The notes under the pieces were generated by a model. That model was not told the origin of the DNA and searched no databases. It saw only the letters and a program-made list of their open reading frames with translations. The position numbers were made by a program, and so were the translations under genes. Of a stretch of DNA of 5,595 nucleotides, positions 1-4,831 are shown in pieces. Every line of letters begins with the position of its first letter. Positions within the stretch are counted from its first letter, which is position 1. Source of the stretch: Thermoguttaceae bacterium (GTDB lineage Bacteria; Planctomycetota; Planctomycetia; Pirellulales; Thermoguttaceae); contig JAFYVO010000058.1 in the NCBI GenBank assembly GCA_017549085.1, forward strand, positions 1 through 5,595. Reading direction: 5' to 3'.

Positions 1-466
1 ATTTGTCGCGGTCTTGAGCGTCGGCGTCGACGACGACCCAACCGGCGTTTTCGAAACGCGGGGCGTTTTCTTCGGCGGCCGCGAAGGAGACGGGTTCAAG
101 CTCCGGGGCCGTTTCGTCGAAGGTCGCGCCGACCGCTTCCGTTTCGCCGACGAGAACGTCGTTCGCCAAAAGTTCCGTTTCGTCGGCGAAGAACGCGGGC
201 GCGGCGTCGACGTTCGAAGCCGCGAGAACGACGTCGCCGACGCGACGGCCGGAAGCGTCGAGGTAACAAACCGGGGTTTCGTCCGCGTTTCGGGCGACGG
301 TCGAGAAAAGATCGAACGAATCGAAGCGAAAACGCCAAGTTTCTCCCAAGGCCGAACCGGACGAAAGAGACGACGAGACGAACCAGCCGAAAACAACGCA
401 AAGAGCGGCGAAGAAAAATTTCGCGCTCAAAGCGAAACGACGGTTGTTGGACGTGTTTTTTTGCAT
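1..466 (-). CDS. Secreted protein with N-terminal signal peptide, 5' part only (runs off left edge)
   Basis: Reading the minus strand from an ATG at 466-464 gives 155 codons open to the window edge. The first 41 residues form a typical Sec signal peptide: a polar, basic start (MQKNTSNNRR), a hydrophobic core around residues 17-30 (FFFAALCVVFGWFV), then a Ser/Gly stretch ending A-L-G before E42, a plausible signal peptidase I site. The visible mature part is rich in Ala, Asp, Glu and Val, acidic, with one Cys and no motif I recognise. It uses the GAC/GTC/GCG codons of the neighbouring genes, which supports this frame over the open frames on the opposite strand. The protein is probably exported to the periplasm or beyond. 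The function is unknown, since the C-terminus is missing. It is divergent from guaA. The ATG is chosen because the signal peptide begins there; only a weak AGG lies upstream. Confidence 0.8.
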   Translation of the reverse strand, partial: MQKNTSNNRRFALSAKFFFAALCVVFGWFVSSSLSSGSALGETWRFRFDSFDLFSTVARNADETPVCYLDASGRRVGDVVLAASNVDAAPAFFADETELLANDVLVGETEAVGATFDETAPELEPVSFAAAEENAPRFENAGWVVVDADAQDRDK

Positions 467-589
467 CGGGAAACCTATTCGGAACGATAAGGTTAAGAGA
501 AACGAAAACGCCTCGCGTCGACGGACGGTTGAAACGGTCGGGAGGAAGAAAAGCGAGCCGAGCGCTTCGATTCAACTTAACGTCTATCT

Positions 590-598
590 ATTATAACG
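590..598 (-). promoter_or_regulatory. Candidate -10 element for the secreted-protein gene
   Basis: The minus strand reads CGTTATAAT here, containing a perfect TATAAT, preceded by a run of six A. Transcription from it would start near 583 and give a leader of about 115 bases before the ATG at 466. No good -35 (TTGACA) is visible at the usual spacing. The same nine bases occur twice on the plus strand in this spacer, which supports a promoter role. Confidence 0.45.
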
Positions 599-669
599 TT
601 TTTTCGCGTTTTAGGCGTCGAACAAAAACAATTTTAACGCGTTTTTTAAGGCTTTTTTTGCCGTTAATT

Positions 670-678
670 CGTTATAAT
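670..678 (+). promoter_or_regulatory. Candidate -10 element, plus strand
   Basis: CGTTATAAT with a perfect TATAAT at 673-678, lying within the T-tract island. No -35 hexamer is convincing. It could drive a very long guaA leader (about 600 bases) or a small RNA; neither is shown by the sequence. Confidence 0.3.
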
Positions 679-1104
679 CGTTTTTATCGTTTTGTTTGTC
701 GAAGAGTCGCTTTATTTTGCTTTTCTCATTAATATAGATGGATAAAGACGTCGTTTTGGGTAATGATTGAGAGGATTTTTTTAAAAAAAGCGAAAATTTT
801 TTAAAGTTTTTTACGAGAGCGGCAAAATCGGCGCGAAAGGTATAAATTCCGTTTAAGTAAAAACAAGGAAAAAGGAACGATTGGAGCGGTCGCGCGGAAG
901 AAAGCGGTTTTTTTGAAAATCGGGGCGCAGTATAACGTCGAAGAATGTCGATATTAGCGGGACGGAGGTTGGACGGCGTAAAAATGAGACGCTAAATAAT
1001 TTAAAGCGCAGAAATTGATAATCGAGACGGACGATGACGGCGCGGCGAAGCGGGGCGTTTCGTTGGAAGGGGCGCTAGGCGGGTATTTTCGAAACGGCGA
1101 AGCG

Positions 1105-1113
1105 CGTTATAAT
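1105..1113 (+). promoter_or_regulatory. Candidate -10 element for guaA
   Basis: CGTTATAAT with a perfect TATAAT at 1108-1113. Upstream, ATTTTC at 1085-1090 sits 17 bases away but matches a -35 poorly. Transcription would begin near 1120, giving guaA a leader of about 170 bases that includes the hairpin at 1212-1237. This is the nearest good -10 to the guaA start. Confidence 0.45.
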
Positions 1114-1211
1114 AGACGACAAGAAAATGTTCGCGACTTCCTTACGTCGAAATTTTTTCGGCGGCGCTTGGGGGCGCGGCGAACGGTTCGACGGCGGCGC
1201 TCGTTCCGACG

Positions 1212-1237
1212 GGCGTGCGCGGCGAAAGGCGCGCGCC
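1212..1237 (+). promoter_or_regulatory. Stable hairpin in the guaA 5' leader
   Basis: Bases 1212-1220 pair with 1229-1237 in nine consecutive pairs (eight Watson-Crick and one T-G), closing the 8-base loop GGCGAAAG. It ends 53 bases before the guaA ATG. The sequence that follows (TTGTCGCGTTTTCG) has no uninterrupted U-tract, so it is a weak terminator at best. It may act as a leader stability or attenuation element, or be a chance pairing in GC-rich DNA. Confidence 0.35.
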
Positions 1238-1290
1238 TTGTCGCGTTTTCGTTCGTTAGGTTTGCAAGGCTAATTTAGGGAACTTGGACA

Positions 1291-2241
1291 ATGAAGAATT
1301 TTGTCGAAACCTCCATTGAGAGCATTCGTAGCCAAGTCGGCGACGGTCGCGTGATCTGCGGTCTGTCCGGCGGCGTCGACTCGGCGGTCGTCGCGGCGTT
1401 GGTTTCGCGGGCGATCGGCTCGCGTCTGACGTGCATTTTCGTCGACACCGGTTTGATGCGCAAAAACGAAATCGACTCGGTCGCGAAAGTTTTCCGCGAA
1501 AACTTCGACGCGAACCTTGTCGTCGTCGACGCGGAAGAACGCTTCCTTTCGTTGTTGAAAGACGTCGACGACCCGCAAGAAAAGCGCAAGATCATCGGCA
1601 AGACGTTCATCGACGTTTTCACCGAAGAAGCGCATAAAGTCGACGGCGCGAAATTCTTGGCGCAAGGGACGATTTGGCCGGACGTCGTCGAAAGCGGCGG
1701 CGAAGAAGGCGCCCCGGCGAAGACGGTGAAGTACCACCACAACGTCGGCGGTTTGCCGGAAGATATGGAATTCGAGTTGGTCGAACCGCTCCGCAAACTT
1801 TACAAGCACGAAGTTCGCCAAGTCGGTTTGGAACTCGGTTTGCCGGAAGAGTTGGTTTGGCGCCACCCGTTCCCGGGGCCGGGTCTCGCGGTTCGTTGCT
1901 TGGGCCCGGTTTCGAAGCCGGACCTCGACTGCCTGCGCGAAGCGGACGCGATCGTCGTCGAAGAAATTATGAAGGCGGGTCTTTACCGCGAAACGTCGCA
2001 AGTCTTCGCCGTCCTCCTTCCGGTGCGCAGCGTCGGCGCGAAGAACGGCGAACGCACGTACGAAAAGGCGGTCGTCGTCCGTTGCGTCGCGACGCAAGAC
2101 TTTATGGAAGCGAACTGGTATCCGGTTCCGTACGAAGTCTTGGCGAAGATTTCGTCGCGCATTTTGACGGAAGTCGACGGCGTGAACCGCGTCGCTTACG
2201 ACATTAGCTCGAAACCGCCCGCAACGATCGAGTGGGAATAA
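1291..2241 (+). CDS. guaA: GMP synthase, ATP-pyrophosphatase and dimerisation domains only (stand-alone synthetase subunit)
   Basis: The 316-residue protein matches the C-terminal 60% of GuaA, which converts XMP, ATP and ammonia to GMP in the cytoplasm, the last step of de novo guanine nucleotide synthesis. Visible motifs are the PP-loop SGGVDS (residues 26-31), [11 protein letters not shown] (50-60), the KRKIIG segment (98-103), [12 protein letters not shown] (124-135), HHNVGGLP (149-156), RHPFPGPGL (191-199), and the C-terminal dimerisation domain (about 200-316) with LPVRSVG and the diagnostic end [11 protein letters not shown]. The N-terminal class I glutaminase domain of ordinary bacterial GuaA (about 200 residues) is absent: an in-frame TAG at 1276-1278 lies just ahead of the ATG, and no glutaminase motif is seen upstream. 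Ammonia must come from a separate subunit or from free ammonia, as with archaeal GuaAa/GuaAb. A weak AGGGA lies about 9 bases before the ATG. The family call is secure; the source of ammonia is inference. Confidence 0.95.
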   Translation: MKNFVETSIESIRSQVGDGRVICGLSGGVDSAVVAALVSRAIGSRLTCIFVDTGLMRKNEIDSVAKVFRENFDANLVVVDAEERFLSLLKDVDDPQEKRKIIGKTFIDVFTEEAHKVDGAKFLAQGTIWPDVVESGGEEGAPAKTVKYHHNVGGLPEDMEFELVEPLRKLYKHEVRQVGLELGLPEELVWRHPFPGPGLAVRCLGPVSKPDLDCLREADAIVVEEIMKAGLYRETSQVFAVLLPVRSVGAKNGERTYEKAVVVRCVATQDFMEANWYPVPYEVLAKISSRILTEVDGVNRVAYDISSKPPATIEWE

Positions 2242-2334
2242 TCCCGAGCGCTTTTAACGAGCGTTCGGCAAGCGCGAAACGAGCGGCGGCGTTCGGCGTT
2301 TAGCGTCGAGCGTCGCCGACGGCGGTTGATTTAG

Positions 2335-2365
2335 CGTTCGCGAGAGAACCCCTCGCGAGCGAACG
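2335..2365 (+). repeat. Inverted repeat with two alternative stems after guaA
   Basis: Two 7-bp stems share bases. One pairs TCGCGAG (2338-2344) with CTCGCGA (2352-2358) around a 7-base loop. The other pairs CGTTCGC (2335-2341) with GCGAACG (2359-2365). It lies immediately upstream of the terminator hairpin and may protect the 3' end of the guaA mRNA, or be incidental. Confidence 0.35.
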
Positions 2366-2367
2366 GC

Positions 2368-2399
2368 GGCGCGTCGGCTGAAAAGTCGGCGCGCCTTTT
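2368..2399 (+). terminator. Rho-independent terminator of guaA
   Basis: Bases 2368-2379 pair with 2384-2395 to form a 12-bp stem (ten Watson-Crick pairs and two G-T wobbles) closed by a GAAA tetraloop at 2380-2383, directly followed by TTTT. It starts 127 bases after the guaA stop and ends 78 bases before the next start, so it isolates guaA from the downstream gene. Confidence 0.85.
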
Positions 2400-2425
2400 A
2401 GCGATTAATGCGAATGAAAAACGTT

Positions 2426-2437
2426 GCGGTTAACCGC
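2426..2437. promoter_or_regulatory. Perfect 12-bp palindrome upstream of the LOTUS gene, possible operator
   Basis: GCGGTTAACCGC is its own reverse complement and ends 40 bases before the preferred ATG at 2478. It overlaps TTGCGG (2424-2429), a possible -35, while the AT-rich TTTTAAAA at 2449-2456 could serve as a -10 region. A repressor or activator site is plausible from its position, but the promoter assignment is weak and no second copy was noticed. Confidence 0.3.
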
Positions 2438-2477
2438 GGGCGGCGCAATTTTAAAACGAAGGCGGCGAAAGACGGCG

Positions 2478-4499
2478 ATGGAGAATCAAGCGAGCGCGGA
2501 GCTTACGGCGGCGAAAGCGCGAATTTTAGCGGAGATCGCGGCGTTGCAAACAAATGCGGACGGCGTTTTCGACCCGAAAAGTTGGGCCGATTTCGGCGCG
2601 CTCGGCTCGCGCTTGGCGAAAGCGGGCGTCGCTTGGAAGACTTGCGGCCTCGGCTCGAACTTCACCGCCTTTATGGAGGCGGCGTTTCGCGAGGAAGCGG
2701 AGCGGGGCGAAATCGCGTTCCAGTTGAATAAAGCGGGCGCGAACCCGAACAGCCGCGTTCGGTTGACGAATGCGCCGCCGAAAAAAGCCGTCGCGGCGTC
2801 GAGCGTTTCCGAGAAAAAGTCGACGGTCGCGGTCAAAACGCCGATTCCGGCGCCGACGTCGCAAGCGCCGAAAAAACTTTCCGACGCGGAAATTCTTAAG
2901 CGCGTTTTAACGGCGATTCGCGAACTGCAAACGAACGAAAACGGCGGCCGCGACGCGAGCGCTTGGGTTCCTTATACCCGTCTCGGCGCTCGGCTTAAAG
3001 AAAAGGGCGTCGACGACAAAAGCGCCGGGTTTTCAACGTTCGCGAAGTTTATGGAGACGCGTTTCGCCGACAAACTTGAATTTGACGGCGCTCCAGGCGT
3101 TCGACGAACGCGGCCGAAAACGGCGTCGACGGCGGTCGTTCCGGTTGCGGAAACCCCGTCGACCGCGTCGACCGTCCCGAAAAAGGAAGCGCCGGGTTCG
3201 GTTCCGCAAACGCCGCTCTCCGACGCGGAGCTGGAAAAGCGCGTCTTGGCGACGCTCGCGGCGATTCAAACGGACAAATCGGGGAAGCGCGACGCGGCGA
3301 AATGGGCCGATTTCGCGAATCTTTGTTCGCGGCTTAAAGAGGCGGGCGTCGACTTCAAAGCGTTCGGGTATTCGACGTTCGCGAAGTTTATGGAGGCGCG
3401 TTTCGCCGAGAAGTGCGAGTTCTCCGGCGATTCGTCGACTCGTCGCGTTCGCCCGAAAACGTCGAAAGGAACGAAAACGCAAAAGGGCGGCGCGACTCCG
3501 ACGGCTCTTCCGGCAAACGCGGCGCGACCGGCGGCGGTCGGCAAACTTCCGAACAAAAACGACGCGAAGCTCGCCGATTGGGCGGTCGTCGCGCCGGAGC
3601 GGTTCGACGAGTTGGCGGCGCTCGCGCTTCCGGAGAAATGGCGTTTCGACGACGCGGAACCGGCGCCGGGCGAGTCGCGTTTGCCGATTTTAGAGTCGTA
3701 TATAAAATATACGTTCCGCCAACTTGCGTTCGAAGGGAAGGTGGAAATCGCGCCCGCCGGGGACGTCGCCGCGTTCAACGTCGGGCTTTTCGACCGCAAA
3801 TTCGACCCGATTTTCGCGTTTTTCCGCAAAAACGTCGGGGCGGGGCCGCAACCTTGGCGCCTTTCGTCCTTCGCCGTCGTCGCGGAGAACGCCGACGGAA
3901 AAGAGTTGGTCGCGCGGTTTGACCCGCTTCCGAAACGAGCGCGGTTTTTCGAGCGCCGCGAAGACCTCGTTTTCGACGGCGACGCGGCGATTCATTGCGA
4001 CGGCGAGCATTGCCTCGTCGAAAACGTTTCGCGTTTGCCGAGCGTTTTCTTGCGTCGGTATTGTTCGCCGGAGTTTCTCGCGCTTGAAATCGACGGGCGA
4101 ACTTGGACGCTCGACGACGTCGCCGACCAACCGGAAAAAACGCCGGAGCGCCGCCGATATTTTAAAGCGTTGGAGAAAAAGCTCCCCGGTTCGAGCGAGT
4201 TGTTCGAGATGAAACTTCGGTTCGACGCGGCGGTCGAGCTGGCGAAAAAGCGCGTCGCGGCGAATTTTCGAACGGCTGTTCCTTTTTTTAACCCAAGAAA
4301 GCGCAACGTTTGTTATCTTCTTCCGCTGACTTTGACCGTTCGACGGGAAGCGCCGGAACGCGCCGACGTCGCGCTCGTCGTCGAGCGGCTTCCGGAGACC
4401 GGCGTTTACCAGGGGCACACCGTTTACACGCTCGATACGGCGTATAAAACCGCTCGGTTGACGGCGCGTTTGGGGGGCGAAAACTGGCTCGACGGGTAA
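2478..4499 (+). CDS. Triple OST-HTH/LOTUS-domain protein with C-terminal DUF3825-like domain, predicted RNA-binding
   Basis: This 673-residue cytoplasmic protein has no signal peptide or membrane segment. Three repeats, at about residues 7-84, 134-202 and 247-315, share the OST-HTH/LOTUS pattern: a first helix, a QTN/QTD loop, a W-x-x-[FY] strand entry, an SRL helix, G-[VD], and the hallmark G-[FY]-S-T-F-x-K-F-M-E followed by a short final strand (EF). Repeats 2 and 3 match at 40 of 69 residues; repeat 1 is more divergent (GLGSNFTAFME). Linkers at about 85-133, 203-246 and 316-364 are rich in Ala, Pro, Lys and Thr and are probably flexible. Residues about 365-673 resemble DUF3825: LALPEKWRF, ILESYIKYTF, AFNVGLFDRKFDPIFAFF and the end YQGHTVYTLDTAYKTARL. 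LOTUS domains bind RNA in known proteins; the DUF3825 role is unknown. No NYN nuclease domain is present. The ATG at 2478 is preferred over a TTG at 2424, whose extra 18 residues (MRLTAGG...) look non-native. The ribosome-binding site is weak. The domain calls come from motif reading, not a profile search. Confidence 0.85.
   Translation: MENQASAELTAAKARILAEIAALQTNADGVFDPKSWADFGALGSRLAKAGVAWKTCGLGSNFTAFMEAAFREEAERGEIAFQLNKAGANPNSRVRLTNAPPKKAVAASSVSEKKSTVAVKTPIPAPTSQAPKKLSDAEILKRVLTAIRELQTNENGGRDASAWVPYTRLGARLKEKGVDDKSAGFSTFAKFMETRFADKLEFDGAPGVRRTRPKTASTAVVPVAETPSTASTVPKKEAPGSVPQTPLSDAELEKRVLATLAAIQTDKSGKRDAAKWADFANLCSRLKEAGVDFKAFGYSTFAKFMEARFAEKCEFSGDSSTRRVRPKTSKGTKTQKGGATPTALPANAARPAAVGKLPNKNDAKLADWAVVAPERFDELAALALPEKWRFDDAEPAPGESRLPILESYIKYTFRQLAFEGKVEIAPAGDVAAFNVGLFDRKFDPIFAFFRKNVGAGPQPWRLSSFAVVAENADGKELVARFDPLPKRARFFERREDLVFDGDAAIHCDGEHCLVENVSRLPSVFLRRYCSPEFLALEIDGRTWTLDDVADQPEKTPERRRYFKALEKKLPGSSELFEMKLRFDAAVELAKKRVAANFRTAVPFFNPRKRNVCYLLPLTLTVRREAPERADVALVVERLPETGVYQGHTVYTLDTAYKTARLTARLGGENWLDG
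2496..2729 (+). other. OST-HTH/LOTUS-type domain 1
   Basis: Encodes residues about 7-84. It is the most divergent of the three, with Q-T-N-A-D-G, W-A-D-F, SRLAKAGV and GLGSNFTAFME. It lacks the F-A-K of the other two. Confidence 0.65.
2877..3083 (+). other. OST-HTH/LOTUS-type domain 2
   Basis: Encodes residues 134-202, with RLKEKGVD and the hallmark GFSTFAKFME. It is closely related to domain 3, with a constant offset of 113 residues (339 bases). Confidence 0.8.
3216..3422 (+). other. OST-HTH/LOTUS-type domain 3
   Basis: Encodes residues 247-315, with WADFANLCSRLKEAGVD and GYSTFAKFME. Part of it (3375-3409) is nearly identical in DNA to domain 2 (3036-3070; 34 of 35 bases). Confidence 0.8.
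3570..4496 (+). other. C-terminal DUF3825-like domain
   Basis: Encodes residues about 365-673. Recognised by recall of the family pattern: an N-terminal L-A-x-x-A-L-P-E-x-W motif, a Y-I/L-x-Y-T-F helix, A-F-N-x-G-L, and the C-terminal Y-x-G-H-T-x-x-T-L-D-x-A-Y-x-x-A-R-L. The function of the family is not known to me. Confidence 0.7.
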
Positions 4500-4533
4500 A
4501 ATAGGGGAGCGGAAGGGAACGAAACGAGCGCGC

Positions 4534-4625
4534 GGTTAAAAGCGGTTGGAACGACTAAATCGACTGAAACAGCTGAAAGCGGTTGGAACGGTTGGAACGG
4601 TTGGAACGGTTAAGACGGTTGCGCA
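4534..4625. repeat. 9-bp tandem repeat array (GGTTGGAAC and variants)
   Basis: Three perfect head-to-tail copies of GGTTGGAAC lie at 4581-4607, followed by GGTTAAGAC (4608-4616) and a decayed GGTTGCGCA (4617-4625). Upstream the same 9-base rhythm continues: GGTTAAAAG (4534), an extra C, GGTTGGAAC (4544), GACTAAATC (4553), GACTGAAAC (4562) and AGCTGAAAG (4571), then an extra C. That makes about ten units, most of them variants. It begins 35 bases after the LOTUS stop codon. It is too short in unit length for CRISPR. It may be a slipped-strand minisatellite or a cluster of protein-binding sites. Confidence 0.8.
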
Positions 4626-4682
4626 AGGCGACGTTTGAGGCGATTTCACCGAGCGCGACGCGGCGTTTTTTCCGCTTTTCTC

Positions 4683-4711
4683 TTGCGTTTTTTCGCCGGA
4701 TGCGGTAAAGT
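4683..4711 (+). promoter_or_regulatory. Weak candidate promoter for the hydrolase gene
   Basis: TTGCGT (4683-4688) and TAAAGT (4706-4711) are separated by 17 bases. Three of six and four of six positions match the sigma-70 consensus. A start near 4718 would give a leader of about 114 bases. Partial matches of this quality occur by chance. Confidence 0.3.
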
Positions 4712-4831
4712 GCGACTCGGCGGGCGTCGGGCGCGTTCGGCGCCGCTTCGGTTCGGGAAACTCGATTTTTTACCCGAAACGGCGAAACAACGCGAGGCGG
4801 AGGCGGCGCCCCAAACGCGTCGCGGCGAGAA

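Larger units (their letters stand above)
467..1290. other. Long divergent intergenic region with AT-rich island and promoter-like elements, no credible gene
   Basis: This 824-base stretch separates the divergent secreted-protein gene and guaA. Open frames inside it are short, Arg-rich or low in complexity and have no family resemblance. From about 585 to 850 the DNA is much richer in A and T than the rest of the window, with repeated T- and A-tracts and a T7A7 palindrome at 776-789. It carries three CGTTATAAT elements (listed separately) and a hairpin close to guaA. No tRNA, rRNA, riboswitch consensus or DnaA box was recognised. It most likely contains the two divergent promoters and long 5' leaders; an unannotated small RNA is possible but unsupported. 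Confidence 0.6.
4500..4831. other. Intergenic region between LOTUS and hydrolase genes
   Basis: This 332-base stretch holds a 9-bp tandem repeat array near its left end and a weak promoter candidate at 4683-4711. An Arg-rich open frame (TTG at 4635 to TGA at 4833-4835) overlaps the hydrolase ATG by four bases but looks non-coding. No clear terminator follows the LOTUS gene. Confidence 0.6.

Noticed and set aside
14..490. 158-codon plus-strand open frame
   Set aside because: It lies opposite the signal-peptide protein. Its product is Arg/Gly-rich without a family pattern, while the minus strand gives a clean signal peptide and host-like codon use.
96..575. 159-codon minus-strand open frame
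   Set aside because: It is a different minus-strand frame overlapping the secreted-protein gene; the product is extremely Arg-rich with no recognisable domain, as expected of a shadow frame.
585..850. Replication origin in the AT-rich island
   Set aside because: No DnaA box-like TTATCCACA sites and no dnaA, dnaN or parAB neighbours are seen.
1015..1278. 87-codon frame from TTG just upstream of guaA
   Set aside because: It contains the best -10 candidate and the leader hairpin, starts with TTG without a ribosome-binding site, and encodes an Arg-rich sequence with no glutaminase motifs.
1114..1290. Purine or other riboswitch ahead of guaA
   Set aside because: The conserved core of purine riboswitches was not found; only a simple hairpin is visible.
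1270..2097. 275-codon antisense frame across guaA
   Set aside because: It is a mirror of the guaA reading frame in GC-rich DNA; guaA carries all the conserved motifs.
4534..4625. CRISPR array or replication iterons
   Set aside because: The unit is only 9 bp with no spacers, and there is no DnaA box, rep gene or cas gene nearby.
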